This document shows positions 11,101 to 17,239 of a stretch of 64,000 bases of DNA, piece by piece. The stretch comes from Flavobacterium sp. PMTSA4. GTDB taxonomy: Bacteria > Bacteroidota > Bacteroidia > Flavobacteriales > Flavobacteriaceae. The translations under genes were made by a program, and so were the position numbers. Below the pieces are notes generated by a model, which saw only the letters and a list, made by a program, of their open reading frames with translations, ran no database searches and was not told the origin of the DNA. The DNA is taken from contig NZ_CP134890.1 of the NCBI RefSeq assembly GCF_032098525.1, positions 930,001 through 994,000 on the forward strand, read 5' to 3'. The first letter of the stretch is position 1, and each line of letters opens with the position of its first letter.

Positions 11101-11182
11101 CGGAACTTACTACTATGTCATTGAATTTAATGGCGGAGGTGAAACCAAAACTGGATGGATTTACATTAACCGTGAACAATAA
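2156..11182 (+). CDS. Giant multidomain T9SS surface adhesin with type B sorting domain
   Basis: A secreted protein of 3008 residues. Domains in order: signal peptide (1-20, ending SYSQ); a MAM/choice-of-anchor-J-like domain (about 24-205); a fibronectin III-like domain; a pre-peptidase-like domain (308-440); another FN3; a second anchor-J-like domain (537-697); two tandem FN3 plus CUB-like modules (699-921 and 922-1152); a further FN3; a PPC-like domain; a choice-of-anchor-L domain (about 1385-1636, with FIFASEEYG); Ig-like repeats with TGTWSP (1815-1945); a DUF642-like jelly-roll region (about 2365-2535) starting CNGSFE; three more TGTWSP repeats (2636-2832); and a C-terminal gliding-type sorting domain (about 2925-3008, ISANGDGLND, IYNRYG, DGTYYY). 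The last domain predicts export and anchoring by the type IX secretion system. A substrate-binding or cell-cell adhesion role is inferred from architecture. A terminator follows. Confidence 0.93.
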   Translation: MKKITLLLLTLFFSIASYSQLGGTGVEGFESTTGPDASPSTNWTLGTGNWYVFNNVSSATTRWGITSAATTPPQVNSGTNAAYCIRSTSFPDGQIENYLATPLVNIPSNGQLHFWTRNFLIGTQGTVFQIKVAPSTANPTDPNSYSLVQQWTDADLVTTFNIYEEKVVNLAAFQGLQVYVAFVMQQDPILSPFGDRWFIDDVSIVEQCFDPTNLTANNITLTSAELSWGNPSGATSWEIEIVPAASSPTGTGIVYNNATPTYTATATQPAGVAFTATTSYKYYVRAICSGGTTSAWIGPYSFATTSPGLSCNAPIQVTSLPYSTTDSTANYSDNPTIEGSPGTSCGITGNYLNGNDVVYSYTAPANGTISVTMTPTGNNSGIFAYSSCANIGTTCLNGAAGTTATVRTFNLPVTAGQTYYFVISSLNTTQTVGYTLVIQTVNCAPPTNLAVSGITQTGANLNWAAGGSTSWEVVVQPAGAGIPSGAGITTTNNTAYPTPNPLTPNTNYEFYVRADCNDGSGNFSAWTGPFVFRTLCTAFNVPFQEGFNSTSTTEACWTVLNVNADTDAWDMNYATNPFEGNQSASILTNLNAGNNDDWLISPQINITGNQRLKFHYRVQSATDPDAFRVMLSYDGPSPVDFTTQLLPLTTFTNVTYQQAIINLPTTPGAINIGWHIPPGGIDGNRLYIDNVIIEDIPTCPEPSFLTSSAVLSTSATLTWTNGGAETEWQVLALPCGSPAPTATSTGFVTTTTGSPYNLTGLSPTTCYDVYVRAVCPGPDESPWTGPTTFTTQVAPPVCGGQYIDAGGIAANYPNNSDSTVTICPTTPGDVVTVTFTSFNTETNWDAVYVFDGNSIAAPQIASTNGAGNVPGGLAGGYWGTTIPGPFTSTSADGCLTFRFRSDGSVNNPGWVANVTCAPPPTCRRPTAIVSSAVTHNTVNLTWTQPVNPDNSVASQWEVLALPCGSPAPTATATGFVTANTNNSFTLTGLNPDTCYDIYIRAVCSTTDSSEWGGPVTITTQIAPPVCGGTFTDAAGANANYANNSNSTVIICPTNPNEVVTVTFTSFFTEANWDALYVFDGNSTSAPQIASTNGAGNVPGGLAGGYWGNLNTNLPGPFTSSSPTGCLTFNFRSDGSVNNPGWVANVTCEPAPTCPRPTALTFSAVTQTSFTVGWTEVGTATQWEVLILPAGSPAPTSTDTGVITTTNTYVATNLTSATAYDVYIRSICSSTDVSTWSIKGTVRTLIENDECFNAINVPVNPDTNCGQTVSGTVIGATASSQGNTCGGTDDDDVWFSFVATSSSHSIDLTNVAGSTTDLFHVLYSGSCSALTQIYCSDPNSSIANNLVPGQTYYIRVYTWTATANQTSTFNVCIGTIPPPISTSTTLYTNPQLVEDVLLDSTCALVSNITWSTGTNFGSTNGISYFNQNGSSFPFGEGVVLTTGNAMSAPGPNTTTLSDGNAAWTGDAQLEAIILAATGNPMNSRNATKLEFDFVPIINTLSFNFIFASEEYGTFQCDYSDAFAFLLTNTTTGVTTNLAVLPNTTTPISVVTIRDNQFNNACNSQNPQYFGNYYVLPNGSNPIGAPINFNGMTVPLTATSPVVPGQLYHIKLVIADRLDNLFDSAVFIEGGSFNIGTVDLGNDLLQETNNAICFGETQLLDSGLSSNDFTFTWMLGSDIIPNETGPSLVVTQPGSYTLTAQYNNTTCTATDTILVEFYPEIIGGQPNDLIECGVNGVATFDLTVNTPIILNGNNPSDYTVNYYLTQADAEGSVNPIANPTAYDNISNPQTIYYQLSNAGDCFIVGNFDLIVQPLTDIVFNLPTQVCQNGAVPTLPTTSDNNISGTWTPAVVNNVQTQTYTFVANSNTTECTVPYEITIEVLEQITPTFLAPAPICTGDVAPVLPLTSNNGVTGTWSPSVVSNTQTQTYTFTPTDNPCATTTQIVVTVYQDCSFGSYANAVWLTDCDTDNFFNTVGSGSSIIGPAENIFPNTDLGTYVSNSNSLKLRGAEIKTFKAATANVCSATLFYRIYPVSGTPGTFSSINLPFLEDCNAGSFPSGGPCNPGDQKWQEVLNDSENPIDLTAYPAGEYNLEVYYQLVGDVTSPTECDDTLLIDNNGANFIATYTLQNNPTYTFVNPTDCSATDGSITIENLAPNTSYSLTYENNSTAVGPMVINSNNSGSYTLSGLSIGVYSNFNYLVNGCSISSTDVITLNSQSTLQITSTNPTTCNSNTGSITINGLLPNQSYNVSYTDDTSVVGPNTMMSDSNGQIVLTGLNAGTYTDFDLATTNCTAVSNEVIVLVNPGAPIVSVNSSSICAGQTTTVTATPAVPGTYTYTWTVPAGVTNPGNVASFTTTVEGTYTVVITPLSTTFCNGSFETPAATGPYPNMINQTLVPCWSTTAPDGIFEIWPPAGFEGVFAYQGNNFIEINGNSTASVYQDFTTSPGAQLNISFAHRGRQGTDVVGVEIGPTGGPYISLGNFSDGPTWQSYNLPPYNVPTSSGSNYRIRFVSVSSAGGDPSVGNFLDAVSVTSLECSSAPTSGSVTLLPSVTMALTTANNDQTVCINNSIVDIVYSSQDATNISVSGLPIGVNGTFDSTSGNFTITGTPTESGTFNYAVTAINDCNNVVLNGTLLINPSVTPTFTPITICNGDTLTLPTTSLEGITGTWSPAVNNTATTTYTFTPDNSSQCGISTTFTVNVNQPVIATFNSLTAICSGETAPSLPATSLEGFTGTWSPSTISNTASGTYTFTPNAGQCAAVGTLNFVVNPLIVSTFNNVSICQGENISFPVTSNENYTGTWSPNVIDNTQSGSYTFTPNAGQCAANGVWNITVLPTFDFEILGSCVGSNYTLEVNPLNNSFDLSTSNFTWYNSNLQMVGGNDATFNVSQYINSTTEVEEIPITFSVTVTNADGCTFSKSFTINNVACQIQKGISANGDGLNDSFELSGFDVKKLTIYNRYGMKVYSKNQYTNQWVGQADNGDELPDGTYYYVIEFNGGGETKTGWIYINREQ
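4250..5611 (+). repeat. Tandem FN3-CUB module duplication inside the adhesin gene
   Basis: Two consecutive coding units, 4250-4918 and 4919-5611, each encode an FN3-like domain followed by a CUB-like domain (residues 699-921 and 922-1152). The CUB parts share long identical stretches such as STNGAGNVPGGLAGGYWG and SDGSVNNPGWVANVTC. Synonymous positions differ in many codons, so the duplication is not brand new. Confidence 0.85.
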
Positions 11183-11195
11183 TAATTGAAAAACT

Positions 11196-11230
11196 AAAAA
11201 GCCTTGATTTAATATTCAAGGCTTTTTTTT
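11196..11230. terminator. Bidirectional rho-independent terminator
   Basis: A perfect 12-bp stem (AAAAAGCCTTGA / TCAAGGCTTTTT) with an 8-base AT loop. A T-run follows on the plus strand and an A-run precedes it, so it can stop both the adhesin transcript and the convergent DUF1801 transcript. Confidence 0.9.
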
Positions 11231-11580
11231 TAATATAACAACTTGGCTTCTTTTACAACTGATATCAAAATATCACTATCAATTTCTTCTAAAGATTTAT
11301 AACGAAGAGATTTTACAGTATTTCTACCATTATCAGCTATTAAATATTCTAAATTATTTTTAAGCTGAAATCCTTTCGCAAATCCTACATCTACAAAACC
11401 ATGTTTATGACTAGCATTTAAATAACAAAAAGGTTTCTTCTTATAATAAAAATAAGGTACATTCCATTTGTATTCTAATGTAGAATTCGGCAAATTATTC
11501 TCAATAACAGAAATAATATGCAATAGTATATCTTTAAATTTATCTGGCTGATTTAATATATATAAATCTGTTGGTTTCAT
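11230..11580 (-). CDS. DUF1801 (YdhG-like) domain protein
   Basis: A cytoplasmic protein of 116 residues with the DUF1801 fold pattern: an amphipathic N-terminal helix (LYILNQPDKFKDILLHIIS), then ESTLEYKW-like and PYFYYKKKPFCYL segments, and FVDVGFAKGF. This matches small DUF1801 proteins, whose function is not established. The gene begins 2 bases after the stop of the upstream M28 peptidase gene, so the two are almost certainly co-transcribed. Its stop codon overlaps the edge of the bidirectional terminator. A second, divergent DUF1801 protein lies at 53423-53845. Confidence 0.8.
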   Translation of the reverse strand: MKPTDLYILNQPDKFKDILLHIISVIENNLPNSTLEYKWNVPYFYYKKKPFCYLNASHKHGFVDVGFAKGFQLKNNLEYLIADNGRNTVKSLRYKSLEEIDSDILISVVKEAKLLY

Positions 11581-11582
11581 TA

Positions 11583-12953
11583 CTAGTCAATTCCATATTG
11601 ATCAAATAAATACACTAAAGAAGCAATCGCTGCAACACCTAATTCCAATTCTCTTTTATTAACTGCATCAAAAGTATCATTTGCTGCATGATGATAATCA
11701 AAATAACGTTGTGAATCTGGTTTCAATCCAACTTTTATAATTTTATTGGATTTTAAAGGATTAATATCTGAACCTCCATTACCTTTAACAAAATTATGAA
11801 TAAGATAAGGCTCAAAAAGGTTCTTCCATCCTAAAGCTTTGGTATAATTAGATTCATCACATTCAAAAGAAAATCCTCTCGGTGAAAATCCTCCAGAATC
11901 ACTTTCTAAAGCAAAAATGTGATTTTCATTATTTTTTTCTGCTAATTCAGCATATTTTTTTCCACCTTTTCCACCATTTTCTTCATTCATAAAAAGAACT
12001 ACTCTTATAGTATGATTTGGTTTATAGTTTAGTTTCTTAAACAATTCTAAAACTGCCATGCTTTGGGTACAACCTGCACCATCATCATGTGAACCATCAG
12101 CTAAATCCCAAGAATCCAAATGTCCGCTGACAATCATTATTTGTTCAGGATTTACTGTTCCTTTTATTTCACCAATCACATTGTATGACAAAACATCTTC
12201 CATTTGAAAACAGGATTGTTTAAAATAAAACTTTAGATTGCTGTTCTCTTTTATTTTTTTACTTAACAATTCAGCTCCATTCGTACTTATTGCAGCAGTG
12301 GGAATATATTCATTCTTTGGTAAATCTCCATAGCTTGTAGCTCCAGTATGAGGAAAATCATCCAATCTTAAATTTAAAGAACGAACAATTGCTCCTACCG
12401 CGCCAAATTTTGCAGCTTCTTTTGCCCCAATTCTTCTTTGATCTCCACAATTTCTATAGGCAATAAAAGTTTCAATTTGATTAGATTCCATCGGACGATT
12501 GAAAAAAACTATTTTTCCTCTAATCTTATCACTACCTAATTTTTGCAATTCTTCAATAGTATGTACTTCTATAATTTCTGCAGATATTCCATTTTTTGGT
12601 GTTGCAACAGAACCACCAAGCGCACAAATTGGAACTTCAATTTTCTTTTTATTATCTAATATGTATGCTTTTTCTTTTTCACCTCTAACCCATTTTGGAA
12701 CCATTACTTCTTGTAAATAAACATTATCTAAACCAAGTTTTTCTAATTCTGACTTGGTATACAAAACAGCTTTTTCGGCACCAGTTGAACCAGATAATCT
12801 TGAACCAATTGAATTAGATAAATACTCAAGCCAAGGATATGCTTTTGAATCTGTTAATGATAAATTATAAATCTGTTTTAACATCTCTTCATCCTTAGTC
12901 TGAGCAAAACAAAATATTGGAAAAAGAAAACAAAAAAGTAGTAGCTTGTTCAT
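11583..12953 (-). CDS. Secreted M28-family zinc aminopeptidase/carboxypeptidase
   Basis: A 456-residue metallopeptidase with a signal peptide (1-17, ending CFAQ). A protease-associated (PA) insert lies in the first half. The catalytic part shows the co-catalytic zinc signature in order: SGHLDSWD, DGAGC, MNEENGGKGGK, ESDSGG and a late YHHAANDT. This fits peptidases related to the plasma glutamate carboxypeptidase group (M28), which trim N- or C-terminal residues of peptides in the periplasm or outside the cell. It is the first gene of a two-gene transcript with DUF1801. Its 5' end faces the divergent regulator operon across 85 bases. Confidence 0.9.
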   Translation of the reverse strand: MNKLLLFCFLFPIFCFAQTKDEEMLKQIYNLSLTDSKAYPWLEYLSNSIGSRLSGSTGAEKAVLYTKSELEKLGLDNVYLQEVMVPKWVRGEKEKAYILDNKKKIEVPICALGGSVATPKNGISAEIIEVHTIEELQKLGSDKIRGKIVFFNRPMESNQIETFIAYRNCGDQRRIGAKEAAKFGAVGAIVRSLNLRLDDFPHTGATSYGDLPKNEYIPTAAISTNGAELLSKKIKENSNLKFYFKQSCFQMEDVLSYNVIGEIKGTVNPEQIMIVSGHLDSWDLADGSHDDGAGCTQSMAVLELFKKLNYKPNHTIRVVLFMNEENGGKGGKKYAELAEKNNENHIFALESDSGGFSPRGFSFECDESNYTKALGWKNLFEPYLIHNFVKGNGGSDINPLKSNKIIKVGLKPDSQRYFDYHHAANDTFDAVNKRELELGVAAIASLVYLFDQYGID

Positions 12954-13013
12954 GGATTATTTTTTTATAAAAATAAAAGAAAAAAGTTTTGGTCATTGAA
13001 AAAAAATTTACTT

Positions 13014-13036
13014 ACTTTGTTTTTCAAAGTACTTTA
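13014..13036 (+). promoter_or_regulatory. Operator-like palindrome, copy 1
   Basis: ACTTTG-N5-CAAAGT (13014-13030) is followed directly by ACTTT, so AAAGTACTTT is itself a palindrome (13027-13036). The ATG of the next gene is at 13039. The left arm overlaps a TTACTTTG sequence that resembles the -7 promoter element. The same arrangement recurs at 13967-13989. A binding site for the winged-helix protein encoded nearby is inferred. Confidence 0.6.
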
Positions 13037-13038
13037 AA

Positions 13039-13647
13039 ATGGAAAACGAAAAATATTTAAAAGACATACAAGACATCAAACAAATGATGTCTCAATCGTC
13101 ACAATTCATTTCACTTAGTGGTTTATCTGGAATTCTTGCTGGAATTTATGCTTTAATTGGAGCCGTTTTTGTTAACTATTTAATTGATACTAATGAATAT
13201 GAAGTTATCATTCTAGAAAGCTATACCTTTAAATCAATTATCACTACTGCTATAGTAGTTTTAGTTCTGTCATTAGTCACTGCATATATAATGACAATTC
13301 AAAAAGCGAAAAAAGTGGGAGAAAAAGTTTGGAATCCAACTTCGAGAAGATTATTAATAAATTTTTGTATTCCATTATTTACTGGAGGAATTTTTGCCAT
13401 GCTCCTATTGCGTCATCAAGTTTATGGAATGATTGCTCCAATTACTTTAATATTTTATGGGTTAGCTTGCATTAATGCAAGTAAATATACTTTGCGCGAT
13501 GTTCGTTATCTTGGACTAACTGAAATAATTTTAGGTCTTTTGGCTGTTGAATTTTCAGGTTATGGTTTGTATTTTTGGGTTTTAGGTTTTGGAATATGCC
13601 ATATAATTTATGGAGCTGTAATGCATTTTAAATACGATAGAAACTAA
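13039..13647 (+). CDS. Integral membrane protein, first gene of the regulator operon
   Basis: A 202-residue protein with a short charged N-terminus (about 25 residues) and roughly six hydrophobic segments (for example FISLSGLSGILAGIYALIGAVF, split by short loops). I do not recognise an enzymatic motif. Its stop codon lies 3 bases before the winged-helix regulator gene, an arrangement in which membrane proteins often act as sensors or partners of the regulator. The start is ATG, 2 bases after operator-like copy 1, so a repressor bound there would block its transcription. Function unknown. Confidence 0.75.
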   Translation: MENEKYLKDIQDIKQMMSQSSQFISLSGLSGILAGIYALIGAVFVNYLIDTNEYEVIILESYTFKSIITTAIVVLVLSLVTAYIMTIQKAKKVGEKVWNPTSRRLLINFCIPLFTGGIFAMLLLRHQVYGMIAPITLIFYGLACINASKYTLRDVRYLGLTEIILGLLAVEFSGYGLYFWVLGFGICHIIYGAVMHFKYDRN

Positions 13648-13650
13648 TTT

Positions 13651-13947
13651 TTGAAAAACATCATCCAAAATATCAACAAAGCTTTTGATCATCGAATCCG
13701 ACTTGGAATCATGTCGGTATTGATGGTGAATGAAAGTGCCGATTTTACTGAGCTTCGTGAATTACTTGGAGTTACTGACGGAAATCTTGCCAGTCATACC
13801 AAAGCGTTGGAAAGTGAAGATTATATTCGAATTGAAAAACAATTTATTGGTAAAAAACCCAATACACGATATATCGCTACTAAAGAAGGAAAAAAAGCAT
13901 TTCAAGAACATATTGAAGCGCTTGAAAAATTAATATCAAAAAGTTAA
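13651..13947 (+). CDS. Winged-helix transcriptional regulator (HTH_34-like)
   Basis: A 98-residue, single-domain DNA-binding protein. The order FDHRIRLGIMSVL, then ADFTELRELLGVTDGNLASHTKALE, then a wing-like segment (YIRIEKQF..KPNTRYIATKEGKKAF) matches the MarR/ArsR-like HTH_34 family, which has no ligand domain. The start is TTG, 3 bases after the upstream stop; the next ATG, at residue 21, would remove helix 1. It sits between two copies of the palindrome at 13014 and 13967, so autoregulation and control of the Coq4-like/CreD genes is the simplest inference. Confidence 0.88.
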   Translation: MKNIIQNINKAFDHRIRLGIMSVLMVNESADFTELRELLGVTDGNLASHTKALESEDYIRIEKQFIGKKPNTRYIATKEGKKAFQEHIEALEKLISKS

Positions 13948-13966
13948 TCTATTTTTTTATTTAAAT

Positions 13967-13989
13967 ACTTTGAATTTCAAAGTACTTTT
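13967..13989 (+). promoter_or_regulatory. Operator-like palindrome, copy 2
   Basis: ACTTTGAA-T-TTCAAAGT (13967-13983) is a perfect 8-bp inverted repeat around one base, followed by ACTTTT. Over 23 bases it is almost the same as copy 1 at 13014. It lies in the 53-base gap between the regulator gene and the Coq4-like gene, 17 bases before the ATG at 14001. An internal promoter controlled by the same regulator is inferred. Confidence 0.65.
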
Positions 13990-14000
13990 AACTATCATTT

Positions 14001-14456
14001 ATGAAAGCACTACTCATTGAAAAAATGTATGAATGGAGTAAAAAACCGTATCAAAAGTTTTTTAAGAAAAATGAAGCCTGGAATATTACTCCAAAAGATT
14101 TAATCCAATTACCACAAGAAACTTTAGGGTTTCATATGGGTTGTTTTCTGTTGAAATACAATTTTGAGATGCAACCAAAATTAGAAGATCATGATGTAGT
14201 TCATGTTTTAACCAATACTGGTGTTTCGGTTATTGAAGAAATTGGTATGCAATATTTACTTTTTGGCAACGGAAAGCGCAGTGCTTATTTATACATGGTC
14301 ATTTTCATTGGAACACTTTTTTATCCATCTAAACTAAAAACATTTTACAAATTCTATATGCGAGGAAAGAATGCGCATAAATTTTACAATCTAGATTTTC
14401 AGAAAATGCTTTTGCAACCCATAAGAAAAATTCAATTCACATTTAATATCAGATAA
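14001..14456 (+). CDS. Coq4-like protein
   Basis: A 151-residue protein. Residues 64-80 read HDVVH, 11 residues, then Glu, which is exactly the HDxxH-x11-E metal-binding signature of the Coq4 family. Coq4 is a scaffold/enzyme in ubiquinone biosynthesis, where it acts on C1 of the ring. The preceding LPQETLGFHMG and the following GMQYLLFGNG also resemble that family. It lies in an operon with a regulator and CreD, 2 bases before the next gene. Bacteria of this group use menaquinone, and men genes lie just downstream, so a classical ubiquinone role is unlikely. The family call is good; the function is open. Confidence 0.72.
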   Translation: MKALLIEKMYEWSKKPYQKFFKKNEAWNITPKDLIQLPQETLGFHMGCFLLKYNFEMQPKLEDHDVVHVLTNTGVSVIEEIGMQYLLFGNGKRSAYLYMVIFIGTLFYPSKLKTFYKFYMRGKNAHKFYNLDFQKMLLQPIRKIQFTFNIR

Positions 14457-14458
14457 TC

Positions 14459-14767
14459 ATGGAAACAACAATTTATGACCACAAAACTCCCGTAAGTTTT
14501 TCAACCTATTTGGCTATTGGTTCTTTTATCATTGGAACAATACTTTTCATTTTACATCAAATATTCCCGAATGAAGACTACATCTTCATCATTGGCTTTT
14601 TTTATGTGCTTTTTGCCATTCTTTTGAATTCATTGGTATTGCTGAATCTTTTATATCAGTTTATTATCAATGAAGCTGAGCGAGAAACTATCGCCATCAG
14701 AATGCTGATTCTATTAGCAAATATTCCAATTACACTACTCTATTTTTTTATCGTAATCAAAATCTAA
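14459..14767 (+). CDS. Small membrane protein in the creD operon
   Basis: A 102-residue protein with three predicted membrane helices (around residues 15-36, 40-65 and 80-101), separated by very short loops and a charged segment NEAERE. No motif is recognised. It starts 2 bases after the Coq4-like gene and ends 16 bases before creD, so it is probably translated from the same message. It may be a membrane partner of CreD or of the Coq4-like protein; this rests only on position. Confidence 0.7.
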   Translation: METTIYDHKTPVSFSTYLAIGSFIIGTILFILHQIFPNEDYIFIIGFFYVLFAILLNSLVLLNLLYQFIINEAERETIAIRMLILLANIPITLLYFFIVIKI

Positions 14768-14783
14768 TTTAAATATATCTATC

Positions 14784-16127
14784 ATGGAAAACTCAGAAAC
14801 AAAATCGTTCTTTCAATCTACAACCGCCAAAATGATGATGGTTGGTTTACTTACATTTGTATTATTAATTCCACTACTATTCGTTCAAAATTTAATTCAG
14901 GAACGTTCAGAACGTAAAAAAGAAATGGTCAATGAAGTGGCTGAACTTTGGGGAAAAGACATCGTATTTTATGGCCCAATTTTGAAAGTTCCTTACACTT
15001 TTGAAGAAAACTATAATATAACAGATGTTAAAACGGGTGCCGTTACTATTCAAAAGAAAAATACAACCAAGTATGCCTATTTCTTCCCAAATGAGTTGAA
15101 CAACAACTCAAATGTTCGAAAAAATGAAGCATTAAAACGTGGTATTTTTAATCACGTAGTATTTACTGCTGATATGAAATTTAACGGTTATTTTTCGGAA
15201 CCAAATTATACAAAACTTGGCATTTCTGAAGAAAATATGCACTGGGATAAAGCTTCAATTGTTTTAAAAACAACCAACTTGAAAAGCATTAAAAGCGAGT
15301 TGAAAATGAAGGTTAACCAAGAAAACCTTTTGTTTGAGCCTCAAAACAGTGAAAAAAGTAAATATAGTATACTTGCGACTAATACGTTTGACTACAAATC
15401 ATTACTTGTAAACAACAAGCTCAATTTTAATTTTGACATCACCTATAATGGAAGCAATAGCATTGATTTTGTTCCTATTGGTAAAGTAACCAAAGTTGTT
15501 ATTGATAGTGACTGGAAATCGCCAAGTTTTGATGGTTCATTTGCTGCAAATGATACTTCTAAAGTAGTAAATGACAATGGATTTCATGTGGATTGGAAAA
15601 TTTTAGACATCAACAGAACGTTTACCCAGCAATATGACGATGTAATTCCTGATTTGGATGATTACCTGTTCGGTGTAAAATTGATTGAAACTGTAGATGA
15701 ATATCAGCAAAATGAACGTGTTTCTAAATATGGTTTCTTGGTAATTGGATTAACATTTCTGATTTTCTTCTTAATTCAATCTATCAGCAAAATAAATATT
15801 CATATTTTTCAATATTCTATGGTTGGAATTGCCTTAATCATGTTTTACACTTTGCTAATTTCCATCACAGAACACAGTAGTTTTACATTGGCTTATGCCA
15901 TTGCTGGAACTTCAGTAGTTGCAATGATTACGCTGTATTCTATTTCGATACTTAAAAATCGAAAGTTTCCGCTATTTATTGGAACAGCACTTTCAGTATT
16001 GTACACGTTTATTTTCGTAATTATTCAAATGGAAGATTATGCTTTGTTAGTTGGAAGCATTGGTTTGTTCTTGATTCTCGGAGCTGTGATGTATTTCTCA
16101 AGAAAAATTGATTGGAGTAAATCGTAA
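14784..16127 (+). CDS. creD: Inner membrane protein CreD
   Basis: A 447-residue CreD family protein. It has an N-terminal membrane helix (about 14-32), the conserved RSERKKEMVNEVAELWGKD segment just after it, a large periplasmic middle domain (about 45-310) and a cluster of C-terminal membrane helices (about 320-440). The E. coli member is a cell-envelope integrity protein under CreBC control. Here there is no CreBC. Instead the gene ends an operon led by a winged-helix regulator, an arrangement I associate with Flavobacteriia. A terminator follows at 16154. Confidence 0.88.
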   Translation: MENSETKSFFQSTTAKMMMVGLLTFVLLIPLLFVQNLIQERSERKKEMVNEVAELWGKDIVFYGPILKVPYTFEENYNITDVKTGAVTIQKKNTTKYAYFFPNELNNNSNVRKNEALKRGIFNHVVFTADMKFNGYFSEPNYTKLGISEENMHWDKASIVLKTTNLKSIKSELKMKVNQENLLFEPQNSEKSKYSILATNTFDYKSLLVNNKLNFNFDITYNGSNSIDFVPIGKVTKVVIDSDWKSPSFDGSFAANDTSKVVNDNGFHVDWKILDINRTFTQQYDDVIPDLDDYLFGVKLIETVDEYQQNERVSKYGFLVIGLTFLIFFLIQSISKINIHIFQYSMVGIALIMFYTLLISITEHSSFTLAYAIAGTSVVAMITLYSISILKNRKFPLFIGTALSVLYTFIFVIIQMEDYALLVGSIGLFLILGAVMYFSRKIDWSKS

Positions 16128-16153
16128 AAAAGTTTAATAGTTGAGTTTTTTTT

Positions 16154-16198
16154 AAAGGAATTCATTAAGAGAGAAATCTCTTTTTGAGTTCCTTTTTT
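16154..16198 (+). terminator. Terminator of the creD operon
   Basis: AAAGGAA pairs with TTCCTTT around a nested AGAGA/TCTCT hairpin, followed by six T residues. It stops the plus-strand operon just before the convergent menC stop codon at 16197. Confidence 0.75.
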
Positions 16199-17234
16199 AT
16201 ATCAAATCAACTTTCCAATCTAAGTCATTTCTGTACCAAAGTTGACCGTTTTTGACTTCTAAAGGTGAATCAAAATTGTTGGTATATAAACTTCCGGTTC
16301 CTAAACCTTGAGGCATTTTTGTATTCAATGTAAATGTAAATTGAGCAATAGCATTGAGTCCAATATTACTTTCTAAAGCCGAAGTAATCCACCAACCAAT
16401 GTTACGCTTTTCGGCTAATGAAATCCATTCTTTTGTTCCTCGAAATCCACCTATAAAACTAGGTTTTAAAATGATGTATTGTGGCTTAATATTGTCTAAC
16501 AATTGTTCCTTTTCGTGAGTAGAAAACACACCAATCAATTCCTCGTCTAATGCAATTGGTAAATTGGTCATTTTACACAAAACTGACATCGTGTCAGTAT
16601 GATTTTTTTGAATAGGTTGTTCAATACTATGTAATTTAAAACCAGTTATTTGATTTATTTTATTTAAAGCTTCATTTTCATTAAAAGCGCCGTTTGCATC
16701 CACTCGAATTTCAATTTGATTTTCATCAAAATGTTGCCTGATAAACGCTAATAATTCTAATTCTTCATCAAAATTTATCGCACCAATTTTTAATTTTACA
16801 CAACGAAAACCTTGAGCTATTTTCTCCTCGATTTGGGTTTTCATTTCTTCTTTATTTCCAATCCAAATCAAGCCATTTATTTCAATGGATTTTTTTCCTA
16901 AAGTAAATTCAGATGGAAATAATTCAAATGGATTTTCGCTTTGCAAAGACAAAAAAGCCATCTCAATTCCGAACTGAATGGATGGGAATTCTATCAATTC
17001 TTGCCATAGCTTTTCTCCACCTAAATGAATGTTTTCACACGTCCATTTTAACTTCTCTTCATAATCATTTCTATCATCAGCAGAAAGTCCACGAAGAATA
17101 CCACACTCACCTATTCCTTTCTTTCCGTTTTCTTCTAAAATGATAAACCAAGTTTCTTTCTCGGTCATTATTCCTCGAGAAGTTCCTGATGGTTTTTTGA
17201 AGTTTAAAATGTATTTATGATAGGTTGCTTTCAT
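16197..17234 (-). CDS. menC: o-Succinylbenzoate synthase
   Basis: An enolase-superfamily enzyme of the menaquinone pathway that dehydrates SHCHC to o-succinylbenzoate. The 345-residue protein has the capping domain followed by the barrel. Motifs occur in order: KLKIG (KxK base), RVDANGAF (metal Asp), SIEQPI (metal Glu), ALDEEL (metal Asp) and ILKPSFIGG (second Lys base). It starts 5 bases after the stop of the upstream TPR gene on the same strand. Together with menA and menB in this window it supports o-succinylbenzoate-type menaquinone synthesis. menD, menE and menF are not in the window. Related dipeptide epimerases share the fold, but context favours MenC. Confidence 0.88.
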   Translation of the reverse strand: MKATYHKYILNFKKPSGTSRGIMTEKETWFIILEENGKKGIGECGILRGLSADDRNDYEEKLKWTCENIHLGGEKLWQELIEFPSIQFGIEMAFLSLQSENPFELFPSEFTLGKKSIEINGLIWIGNKEEMKTQIEEKIAQGFRCVKLKIGAINFDEELELLAFIRQHFDENQIEIRVDANGAFNENEALNKINQITGFKLHSIEQPIQKNHTDTMSVLCKMTNLPIALDEELIGVFSTHEKEQLLDNIKPQYIILKPSFIGGFRGTKEWISLAEKRNIGWWITSALESNIGLNAIAQFTFTLNTKMPQGLGTGSLYTNNFDSPLEVKNGQLWYRNDLDWKVDLI

Positions 17235-17239
17235 TTTTA

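Noticed and set aside
14001..14456. Ubiquinone biosynthesis role for the Coq4-like protein
   Set aside because: The window and lineage indicate menaquinone; the motif supports only fold and metal binding.
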